This document shows positions 15,820-21,724 of a DNA stretch of 21,724 bases, one piece after another (the stretch's first letter is position 1; each line of letters opens with the position of its first letter). Position numbers and translations under genes: made by a program. The notes beneath the pieces were generated by a model. The model made no database searches. It worked only from the letters and a program-made list of their open reading frames with translations, and had not been told where the DNA came from. Source of the DNA: Eubacteriales bacterium (GTDB taxonomy: Bacteria > Bacillota > Clostridia > Peptostreptococcales > Anaerovoracaceae); contig JAQUYZ010000001.1 of NCBI GenBank assembly GCA_028691625.1, positions 1 through 21,724 on the forward strand. Reading direction: 5' to 3'.

Positions 15820-15870
15820 AAAAAAATAAGCCGGCTTGATTGTGCAAATGAACAATCAAGCCGGCTTATT
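15820..15870 (-). terminator. Strong terminator of the PucR gene, containing its stop codon
   Basis: A perfect 19-bp stem (beginning AATAAGCCGGCTTGATTGT) with an 8-base loop is followed on the minus strand by a run of seven T. The PucR stop codon (15868-15866) is inside the first arm, so the hairpin begins within the gene's last codons. Confidence 0.9.
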
Positions 15871-17479
15871 CATACAGATCATGGGCCAAAATAGCAATAT
15901 GCAGATGAAGGCGGACCAGCGGATCATCAAAATCATCGTCAAGCAGACTGCGGACTTTGTTCAGGCGATAGTTGATCGTATTTCGATGGACAAAGAGCGC
16001 GGAAGCGGTTTGGGTCACGTTTTGATTGTTTTCAAAAAAGCTGCGCAGCGTATCGACATAAAGGCTCCCCGTGCTGGAATCCGCTTCAAGCAAAGTTTCC
16101 AAAGCCCTGCTTTTGAAGAAAAGCTTTTCCTCTGATTCGTACAATCTCGTAATCATATGATAGGGTACCATATTATGATACGAATACAACCGCTGTTTTC
16201 CGGGATTTTCTCTCAAAGATAAGGCATGGTTCATTGCGAGAACCTGTGAATAGCAGTTGCTGATCTGGGTCAGCTCTTCTGTAGGAAGACTCAATGTAAA
16301 AATGTAATGATTCTGTTGCGCCTGCTCCTGGAGGGCGGGATTCAGAATTTGTGCCCACGTGCTTTTCTCCCGGAAACTCAGGATAAAATATCCATAGGTT
16401 CCATCAAAGGCATAAAGGCAAAGGCTGCAATTTTTTTTGAGTATATAGGATAAATCCGGCAGTTCCCTCCCGATATAGCGATCCTTCTTATCCACGTAAA
16501 CACAAAGCACGGCATTCCATCTGGAAAAGGAGATTTGCAGACTTTTTGCTCTGGATAGAATCATTGCGCGGCTGGCCATATCGCCTTTCAGAATGTCCGT
16601 TGCAAAATCATTTCTCATTTGCCCCGTGGCTTTTGAAATGGCATCCTCTTCATTGAGCCTGGCGCTCAGCACCTCGGCCAGCATTTGTAGTATATATAAA
16701 TCGAGAGAAGTAATTTTGCGGTTTATTTCAAGCAGAGCAATATAGCCTTTCGTATTGGAACCGCTTTTCATTCTTGCTACGGCACGTTTGGTGCAGCCGC
16801 GAAAGGCGGTGTCGTCAACAAACAAGGGAAGGTTCGAATTATCAAGCCGCTTCCAGAACTGGTTGACATCGGTTTTGGAAACAAGCTCGGAAGGGCTGTA
16901 TTGATTTTTAATGATTTCTTCCCAGACCGGATCGGCTACACTATACTCCTGACTGTATGCAAGGACTGCAAAGGTCTCGTCGGTTATGATCATAGGGTTG
17001 TGAAGCAGCATGCTCCCGAATTTTTCGATTTCCCCAATCGTTGCACCTCTTGCCAGCAAGCTTACCAAATCAAGGTAATGCCTTTCTATCAATTCCCGCC
17101 GCCGTAGGTTTTGTGTTTCGATCTCCTGCATAATTCTGCAGTATATTTTATTCCTGTCCTCCGGTGGGGCTAAGATTGAAATGATGGTGCCGGAAAAGAA
17201 TGCGGCAGCCTCAGTGAGAAAGGAATCTAAAACCCTGTCGCCTATGATGACAAGCAACAGTTTTGATTCGGAGAGGATTGCCGGAGTCTTTGTGCAAAGA
17301 CAAAGATCCTCGTCTCCCATTAAGATGAGGCCATACCTGTGTGTTTTTTCGATGCAGAATTGTTGCGTTTCGATCCGAACCAGAAATTCCACAGCAAAAG
17401 GGTTCTCTTGAACTGCTCCGACACGATGCACGGTATAATCAATTTTAAGATTATGAAGCAGGATGTCTAAATCGATCAT
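15866..17479 (-). CDS. PucR/CdaR-family transcriptional regulator
   Basis: A 537-residue regulator. The N-terminal part has PucR-like features (residues up to about 130), the middle has the GGDEF-like CdaR domain (WNAVLCVYVDKKDR onward), and the C-terminus has the PucR helix-turn-helix, FFENNQNVTQTASALFVHRN followed by TINYRLNKVRSLL. ATG 17479 is chosen because GGAGAG lies six bases upstream; ATG 17500 has no ribosome site. Family members are usually activators that sense metabolites (purines, sugar acids, proline). Here it lies between, and points toward, the flavoprotein gene, and is divergent from a sigma-54 activator, so it likely controls one or both. The effector is unknown. Confidence 0.92.
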   Translation of the reverse strand: MIDLDILLHNLKIDYTVHRVGAVQENPFAVEFLVRIETQQFCIEKTHRYGLILMGDEDLCLCTKTPAILSESKLLLVIIGDRVLDSFLTEAAAFFSGTIISILAPPEDRNKIYCRIMQEIETQNLRRRELIERHYLDLVSLLARGATIGEIEKFGSMLLHNPMIITDETFAVLAYSQEYSVADPVWEEIIKNQYSPSELVSKTDVNQFWKRLDNSNLPLFVDDTAFRGCTKRAVARMKSGSNTKGYIALLEINRKITSLDLYILQMLAEVLSARLNEEDAISKATGQMRNDFATDILKGDMASRAMILSRAKSLQISFSRWNAVLCVYVDKKDRYIGRELPDLSYILKKNCSLCLYAFDGTYGYFILSFREKSTWAQILNPALQEQAQQNHYIFTLSLPTEELTQISNCYSQVLAMNHALSLRENPGKQRLYSYHNMVPYHMITRLYESEEKLFFKSRALETLLEADSSTGSLYVDTLRSFFENNQNVTQTASALFVHRNTINYRLNKVRSLLDDDFDDPLVRLHLHIAILAHDLYE

Positions 17480-17541
17480 GCGAATCTCTCCAACTTCCAT
17501 TTTCGTTTTATTTTAAATTTTATTGATGAATTCTTCATAAA

Positions 17542-17569
17542 ATTATCATAACATGCCCTGATTCGTCAA
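17542..17569 (-). promoter_or_regulatory. Promoter of the PucR gene
   Basis: On the minus strand TTGACG (17569-17564), a 16-base spacer and GATAAT (17547-17542). It is back-to-back with the promoter of the sigma-54 activator, so the two -35 regions abut. Confidence 0.6.
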
Positions 17570-17577
17570 TCAAATTG

Positions 17578-17586
17578 TGGTAGAAT
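17578..17586 (+). promoter_or_regulatory. Extended -10 promoter of the sigma-54 activator gene
   Basis: TGGTAGAAT is an extended -10. The -35 region is poor and abuts the divergent PucR -35, which suggests an activator may help or that the divergent promoters compete. Confidence 0.45.
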
Positions 17587-17627
17587 AATTCAAAAGAGTT
17601 TCACATGAGAAAGAGGAGGATGCCTGC

Positions 17628-19268
17628 ATGAAGGAGTATCAGAATATCTGGGAATGCTTTGTACAAGATATGGAGTTTGATCACAAGCTTATAAAAAAGG
17701 ATATCCTTGACTCTTGGCGGCGATGCAAGGAATATGGCGTTTCTCTTTATGGCTTTGATATCGACCTGCTGATGAAGCCTGAAGAGAAATACCGTTATGT
17801 GCTGAAATACCTTCCCGAATACAAGAACCCCCCGTATCGGGAATTCTGCACGATTGTTGAAAATGTGAATTTTAACATCAGTGTGTATGATCATAACGCA
17901 AAACTGGTGTATATTGTGAATTATGATGATACTTTTGATCAATTGTATCCACAGATCGGCTATTTTCTGGATGTCTCTGAATCGAAAATCGGGACGAATT
18001 CCACCTGCCTTGCGCTTATGGAAAACAAACCCTTTATGGTGATCGGGCCTGACCACTATAAGTACGTTTATCATCGTTTCAGCTGTGCGGCCGCACCCTT
18101 TTATGACAATAATAACGAAATTGCCGGAACGATAAACGCTTCCTTTATCAATACCGCAATAAACAACGATACCTTGAATATTATATACAGCCTGGCCAGA
18201 CTCTATGAAACATTGATTTTAAAAAGGCAGGCTTCCGTACAATCTAAAAGTCAGCAAGGAAAAAAGAAGGGGCAAGGTCAGGATTTTTATACCTTTCACA
18301 GTATCCTGGGACAGTCGGAAGAAATAAACCAAGCAAAAAAATTAGCGATGAAAGCGTCGGGAGTGGATGCCTCTATTCTAATCTACGGCGAAAGCGGCTG
18401 TGGGAAAGAGGTATTTGCACAAGCCATCCATCATGAAAGCCCCAGGAGGAAAAATCCCTTTGTAGCCATTAATTGCGGCGCGATCCCCAAGGATCTGGTT
18501 GAAAGTGAATTGTTTGGTTATGAAGCCGGCGCTTTCACCGGAGCGGTAAGCAGCGGCAAGAAGGTACTGCTGGAATATGCCTCCGGAGGCACTGTGTTTT
18601 TTGATGAGATAGAAAACATGCCCTTGCCTGCCCAGGTTAAAATATTAAGAGCCTTGTCCTCCTCAACGATAATGAGGATCGGCGGCAACGAACCAATTCC
18701 AATCAACATCAGGGTAATTGCAGCGTCTAAAAAGGATCTGGAGGAGGAAATCAAAAGAGGCAGTTTCAGAGAGGATTTGTTCTACCGCATCAATGTAATC
18801 CAGGTGAATATCCCGCCCCTCAGAGAAAGAAAAGAAGATATTAATCCAATTCTGGAACATTATGTTAAAACATTTTCAGATAAAAACAAAATTAAAATCG
18901 AACGAATCGAAGAGGAATTCATCAGATGTCTTGAGGCCTACCATTGGCCCGGCAACATAAGGGAATTGATCAACATTATTGAGCGTTCTCTGGTGCTGTC
19001 GGAAAACGGTACGATTGATAGCTCTGCGCTTCCTTCCGGAATAAAAGAAAGCTATCTAAAGTCAAAATTGAAACAGAGCCTCACCTGCGATTTGAAAGAG
19101 GCGCTGTCCGGAGAGAAGACCCTGCTGCAGCTTGCAGAGGATGCTGTCATTCAAAGCATATACAAGGAGGAACAGTGCAATTTGACAAAAACAGCAAAGC
19201 GGCTTGGACTTTCAAGGCCTACGCTCTATAAGCGGATAAAGAAACTGGACATGCCACGCTGTAAATAA
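17628..19268 (+). CDS. Sigma-54-dependent transcriptional activator, AcoR-like (GAF, AAA+, Fis HTH)
   Basis: A 546-residue enhancer-binding protein. The N-terminal sensor (about 1-200) resembles the AcoR GAF domain: SKIGTNSTCLALMENKP, then the GPDHY and FSCAAAPFYD segments. The AAA+ domain has Walker A GESGCGKE (254-261), an intact GAFTGA sigma-54 contact loop (301-306), Walker B TVFFDEIEN (322-330) and REDLFYRIN. The C-terminus has a Fis-type helix-turn-helix (TKTAKRLGLSRPTLYKRIKK). ATG 17628 follows GAGGAGG by eight bases. It ends just before a -24/-12 promoter, so its target is almost certainly the tautomerase-hydrolase operon immediately downstream. Being AcoR-like, it probably senses a small metabolite rather than phosphorylation, since no receiver domain is present. 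Confidence 0.95.
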   Translation: MKEYQNIWECFVQDMEFDHKLIKKDILDSWRRCKEYGVSLYGFDIDLLMKPEEKYRYVLKYLPEYKNPPYREFCTIVENVNFNISVYDHNAKLVYIVNYDDTFDQLYPQIGYFLDVSESKIGTNSTCLALMENKPFMVIGPDHYKYVYHRFSCAAAPFYDNNNEIAGTINASFINTAINNDTLNIIYSLARLYETLILKRQASVQSKSQQGKKKGQGQDFYTFHSILGQSEEINQAKKLAMKASGVDASILIYGESGCGKEVFAQAIHHESPRRKNPFVAINCGAIPKDLVESELFGYEAGAFTGAVSSGKKVLLEYASGGTVFFDEIENMPLPAQVKILRALSSSTIMRIGGNEPIPINIRVIAASKKDLEEEIKRGSFREDLFYRINVIQVNIPPLRERKEDINPILEHYVKTFSDKNKIKIERIEEEFIRCLEAYHWPGNIRELINIIERSLVLSENGTIDSSALPSGIKESYLKSKLKQSLTCDLKEALSGEKTLLQLAEDAVIQSIYKEEQCNLTKTAKRLGLSRPTLYKRIKKLDMPRCK

Positions 19269-19280
19269 TTTTTACATAAT

Positions 19281-19317
19281 AAAAAGTTGTAAATGATATT
19301 TACAGCTTTTTTTGTTT
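19281..19317 (+). terminator. Rho-independent terminator of the sigma-54 activator gene
   Basis: A 14-bp stem with one G-T pair (AAAAAGTTGTAAAT with ATTTACAGCTTTTT) and a 3-base loop, followed by a T-rich tail. The core TGTAAAT-GAT-ATTTACA is itself a palindrome centred about 98 bases upstream of the inferred sigma-54 start site and could also serve as an activator site. Confidence 0.85.
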
Positions 19318-19333
19318 TGTTTTTTCCAAGGCC

Positions 19334-19345
19334 TTGCAATTGCAA
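19334..19345. promoter_or_regulatory. Perfect 12-bp palindrome, candidate upstream activator site
   Basis: TTGCAATTGCAA is a perfect palindrome between the terminator and the -24/-12 promoter, centred about 54 bases upstream of the inferred start site. That is close for an enhancer site but usable. It competes with the palindrome in the terminator stem as the activator's binding site. Confidence 0.4.
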
Positions 19346-19367
19346 CAATCATGTGAAATAAGGAACT

Positions 19368-19383
19368 TGGCAAGCAACTTGCA
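19368..19383 (+). promoter_or_regulatory. Sigma-54 (-24/-12) promoter
   Basis: TGGCAAGCAACTTGCA matches the sigma-54 consensus TGGCACG-N4-TTGCA at all but one fixed position, with the exact GG-to-GC spacing. The start site is expected near 19394, with the ribosome site immediately after. It lies about 100 bases downstream of an intact GAFTGA activator gene, which makes the call firm. Confidence 0.92.
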
Positions 19384-19406
19384 ATAATGTAGGGAGAGGT
19401 GATTCT

Positions 19407-19745
19407 ATGCCGTTCATTGTGATCAGAACAAAAAAGCCAAATTGCAGGTATGATATCAAGGGTTTCGGTCAGGAACTTTCAGCGAAGATGAAAATTGATA
19501 TCAGGCGGATCAATATCATTATGGATTATTTTGACGAATCGGATGCCTTTTTCGGCAGTGAATCCGACAGCCTGATTATCACACTGAATCTCTCCGAAAC
19601 CAACACGCTTGATTTTAAGAGGCAGTTGATTCAGACTACGGCAACGCTCTCGGAAAAATATTTCTATAAAGAAAAAAAGAGCATAGCGGTGATCTGCAAT
19701 TTGATCAAGGAAGGGCACATGTTTCTTGATAATAATTTTAAATAG
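19407..19745 (+). CDS. Tautomerase-superfamily-like protein (DUF1904-like), function unassigned
   Basis: A 112-residue protein beginning MPFIVIRTK, so that removal of Met would expose Pro1, the catalytic base of the tautomerase superfamily. Apparent secondary structure is beta-alpha-beta twice, as in MIF/5-carboxymethyl-2-hydroxymuconate isomerase-sized members: strand MPFIVIRT, helix GFGQELSAKMKI, strand INIIMDYFD; strand SLIITLNLS, helix FKRQLIQTTATLSEKY, strand SIAVICNLI. The end KEGHMFLDNNF resembles the closing motif of DUF1904 proteins. A GAGAGGTG site precedes ATG 19407. It is the first gene of the sigma-54 operon, 11 bases ahead of the hydrolase. The fold assignment is by eye; it could also be a non-enzymatic relative. 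Confidence 0.62.
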   Translation: MPFIVIRTKKPNCRYDIKGFGQELSAKMKIDIRRINIIMDYFDESDAFFGSESDSLIITLNLSETNTLDFKRQLIQTTATLSEKYFYKEKKSIAVICNLIKEGHMFLDNNFK

Positions 19746-19756
19746 GAGGGGCAAAA

Positions 19757-20473
19757 ATGAGTAAAATTGTATTAATCCACGGCGCATGGCACAACGGACG
19801 CTGTTGGGACGGGGTTTCAAACTTGCTGAAAAAAGCCGGGTATGAAGTGGAAGCCTTGACGCTTCCGGGAAATGGCGAAGGGGACAGTAAGGATGTTTCC
19901 TATGAAGACTATGTGAATTATATTGCAAAGTCATTAAACGCGCAAAAGGATAAGGTCATTGTCGTTGCACACTCCAGTGCAGGCCATGTGACACAAATGG
20001 CAGTTCCAAAAGCCAAGGACAAGGTGGAAAAAATTATATTCAATAATGCCTGGATCTTGCCTGACGGAAAATCACAGTTTGACTTTGTCCCGGAAGAAAT
20101 TAAATCACAGATGAGAAAGATGGCAGTAGAAAGCGGTACCGGTGCAATTCCCATCGATCCCGGCTTCGTCAGAGGAATGCTGGCGACGCAGGCGGATGAG
20201 GAACAGTTTAAAAAATTGATGGATCTTCTGGTGACTCAGCCTCTGGTGATCATGGAGACCCCTGTAGATGCAAAGGCTTTTCAGGATCTGTCAATCCCGC
20301 TGGTTCTGCTCTATTGTACGAAGGACATGTCCGTCCCCCCTGGTGCATTTCTTGGAATGTTCAAGTCTCTGGGGGATAATCCGGTGGTTGAAGTGGAATG
20401 TGACCATGAAGGATTGTTTACAAATCCCGAAGCATATACCGAGGGGCTTGTTAAATGCATTGAAATGCATTAA
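19757..20473 (+). CDS. Alpha/beta-hydrolase (EstC/plant methylesterase-like)
   Basis: A 238-residue soluble hydrolase. It opens with the family signature IVLIHGAWHNGRCWDGV (oxyanion HG), then LTLPGNGEGDS, the nucleophile elbow VVAHSSAG with Ser73, the acid in CTKDMSVP (Asp190) and the His in CDHEGLFTNPE (His217). The layout matches the EstC/salicylate-methylesterase/hydroxynitrile-lyase group. The usual GHSxGG elbow is AHSSAG, with both flanking glycines replaced by Ala. A TAGGAGGGG site overlaps the upstream stop codon, so it is tightly coupled to the tautomerase-like gene under sigma-54 control. The likely reaction is ester or lactone hydrolysis or a C-C cleavage; the substrate is unknown. 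Confidence 0.88.
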   Translation: MSKIVLIHGAWHNGRCWDGVSNLLKKAGYEVEALTLPGNGEGDSKDVSYEDYVNYIAKSLNAQKDKVIVVAHSSAGHVTQMAVPKAKDKVEKIIFNNAWILPDGKSQFDFVPEEIKSQMRKMAVESGTGAIPIDPGFVRGMLATQADEEQFKKLMDLLVTQPLVIMETPVDAKAFQDLSIPLVLLYCTKDMSVPPGAFLGMFKSLGDNPVVEVECDHEGLFTNPEAYTEGLVKCIEMH

Positions 20474-20481
20474 GAGGAATC

Positions 20482-20520
20482 GGGTAGGAGGCTAATCATT
20501 ATTTGATTAGCCTGCCTCCC
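20482..20520 (+). other. Stem-loop after the sigma-54 operon
   Basis: GGCTAATCA pairs perfectly with TGATTAGCC around a 5-base loop, and the helix extends outward through GGGTAGGA/TGCCTCCC with small bulges. It starts nine bases after the hydrolase stop codon and lacks a T-run. It may stabilise the mRNA end ahead of the terminator that follows. Confidence 0.6.
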
Positions 20521-20531
20521 ACAACGAATCG

Positions 20532-20562
20532 GGCTGCCGGCTATCCGCCAGTAGCCTTTTTT
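20532..20562 (+). terminator. Rho-independent terminator of the tautomerase-hydrolase operon
   Basis: A 10-bp stem with one mismatch and one G-T pair (GGCTGCCGGC with GCCAGTAGCC), a 5-base loop, then TTTTTT. It separates the sigma-54 operon from the MFS gene. Confidence 0.85.
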
Positions 20563-20605
20563 GAATACGCGAGAATACCTCTCTTATCCTTATACCTGAA
20601 TGTCA

Positions 20606-20634
20606 TTGAAAACAGTGATTCCCTATGATATAAT
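20606..20634 (+). promoter_or_regulatory. Promoter of the MFS transporter gene
   Basis: TTGAAA (20606-20611), a 17-base spacer and consensus TATAAT (20629-20634) form a strong sigma-70-type promoter. The transporter is thus expressed independently of the preceding sigma-54 operon. The leader is about 30 bases. Confidence 0.8.
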
Positions 20635-20669
20635 TACTGACAGTTAAGACGATGAAAGCTGGTACATAA

Positions 20670-21724
20670 ATGACTGGATTATTAAGAAAATTCCGGAGCG
20701 ATCGGGACTTTAATCTTTTCTTAGTTGCGGGCCTGTTCGCCGGGATCGGGGCCGGCATTTATGCCTCAATATTTAACAACTACTTAAGCGATGTTTTCAA
20801 ACTGTCCGAAGAACTCAGAGGTTTCCTTGAGGTGCCGAGAGAGGCACCAGGCTTAATGATCATAATAGTTCTTGCGGTATTAAGCTTTATCGGTGATGTG
20901 CGGATCGCGATGCTCGGCATGGCGGCCGCGGGGCTGGGGATGCTCGGTCTCGGCCTGCTTTCTCCGACTTTTTCGATTATGATCATCTGGATGATGATGT
21001 ACAGCCTCGGAACACATATTCTTCTTCCCATTACACCATCCATCGGAATGTCCCTTTCCAATAGAAACGCTTTCGGAGCCAGGCTTGGAACGATAAGCGC
21101 TTTCGGTCTGCTCGGAAGTATCATCGCGTACACTTATATCCTTTTGGGGTTTCATTTCATGCAAATGAGCTATCAGACCGCATTTGTCACCGGCACCGTT
21201 TCCTATGTGCTGGCCGCTCTTGCAGTGGGCATGATGAAAAAGGGAGAACCGGAGACTCGAAAAGTAAAATTTGTTTTCAGAAGACGCTACTTGCTTTTTT
21301 ATGCACTGTCTGTCATCAGCGGCGCTAGAAATCAGATTTTTATGACGTTTGCCCCTTGGGTGCTGATCAAGGTTTTCGATGTGAGGCCTCAGATGTTTGC
21401 GATCCTGGGCATGATCATTGCCTTTGTCAGTATCGGCACTCGGAAATTGGTCGGTAAATTGATTGACAGCCGAGGCGAGCAGTTTGTCCTGACAGCGGAA
21501 GCGATTCTGCTCTTTGTTATCTGTCTCGGATATGCGTTCTCAGAAAGGATTTTCTCCGCCGGAATCGCCGTAGTGATCATTACCGGCTGTTATGTCATCG
21601 ATAACTCCATGTCCGTAGTCGAAATGGCGCGTTCTACCTATGTACGGAAAATTGCCGTCAATCTTGCCGACGTGACTCCAACGCTGTCTACGGGCATCAG
21701 TCTGCAGCACATCGCCTCAATGGT
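20670..21724 (+). CDS. MFS transporter, partial at C-terminus
   Basis: The frame is open for 351 codons to the window edge. The product is very hydrophobic, with about nine or ten apparent membrane segments, for example LFLVAGLFAGIGAGIYASIF, LMIIIVLAVLSFIG, AMLGMAAAGLGMLGLGLL and TISAFGLLGSIIAYTYILLG. A charged cytoplasmic loop (MKKGEPETRKVKFVFRRR) falls where the two six-helix halves meet. The stretch GTRKLVGKLIDSRGEQ resembles the MFS loop between helices 8 and 9. ATG 20670 follows an in-frame TAA directly and has no clear ribosome site. A five-codon mini-ORF (20652-20669) in the same frame ends on that TAA, so re-initiation is possible. Substrate and direction of transport are unknown; about 50 residues are probably missing. 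Confidence 0.88.
   Translation, partial: MTGLLRKFRSDRDFNLFLVAGLFAGIGAGIYASIFNNYLSDVFKLSEELRGFLEVPREAPGLMIIIVLAVLSFIGDVRIAMLGMAAAGLGMLGLGLLSPTFSIMIIWMMMYSLGTHILLPITPSIGMSLSNRNAFGARLGTISAFGLLGSIIAYTYILLGFHFMQMSYQTAFVTGTVSYVLAALAVGMMKKGEPETRKVKFVFRRRYLLFYALSVISGARNQIFMTFAPWVLIKVFDVRPQMFAILGMIIAFVSIGTRKLVGKLIDSRGEQFVLTAEAILLFVICLGYAFSERIFSAGIAVVIITGCYVIDNSMSVVEMARSTYVRKIAVNLADVTPTLSTGISLQHIASM

Noticed and set aside
19743..20495. Considered whether the tautomerase-like gene and hydrolase could be a toxin-antitoxin pair
   Set aside because: The size, the catalytic triad in the hydrolase and the sigma-54 promoter with a dedicated activator fit an inducible metabolic operon, not a toxin-antitoxin module.

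Overview
The window looks like a chromosomal segment of an anaerobic, low-to-moderate GC Gram-positive bacterium of the Clostridia. I infer this from strong AGGAGG-type ribosome binding sites, SLH-domain surface protein architecture, a BaiCD/enoate-reductase-like flavoenzyme, PucR and sigma-54 regulators, and lipoprotein-type sugar-binding proteins. No rRNA, tRNA, CRISPR array, transposase or phage gene was seen. The window holds 15 genes, two of them cut by its edges, and six are transcriptional regulators of six different families.

Left part (1-4709, all minus strand): a furanose-type sugar ABC importer (lipoprotein binding protein, then a double ATPase that runs off the left edge) lies downstream of two regulators. 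These are an AraR-like GntR/LacI hybrid and an AraC-type protein that starts on the base after the GntR stop codon. Four similar 16-bp palindromes (consensus about AMTTRTNNRTAYAAGY) overlap or flank the -35 elements of both the importer and regulator promoters. They form a visible candidate regulon with autoregulation.

4735-6576: a visibly AT-rich TetR plus membrane-anchored alpha/beta-hydrolase operon, with its own terminator and a perfect palindrome in its promoter.

6631-13682: a cell-surface module. A 1231-residue secreted protein carries 16 YVTN/NHL-like beta-propeller repeats and three C-terminal SLH domains. It is preceded by a small DUF2442 gene and transcribed divergently from a MalT-like LuxR-family ATPase regulator. 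A GGGGGAT inverted repeat lies between the two units.

13733-20562: a metabolic module. It has an old-yellow-enzyme/2,4-dienoyl-CoA-reductase-type Fe-S flavoprotein, a PucR/CdaR regulator, and a divergent AcoR-like sigma-54 activator. Just downstream is a textbook -24/-12 promoter driving a two-gene operon: a tautomerase-fold protein (DUF1904-like, Pro after the initiator Met) and a small alpha/beta-hydrolase. This sigma-54 operon is the best candidate for an undescribed pathway. A tautomerase, an esterase/hydrolase and an ene-reductase could act in sequence on an unsaturated or lactone-like substrate, but the substrate cannot be read from sequence.

20606-21724: an MFS transporter with its own sigma-70-type promoter, truncated by the right edge. 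It could move the substrate of the preceding module, though it is transcribed separately.
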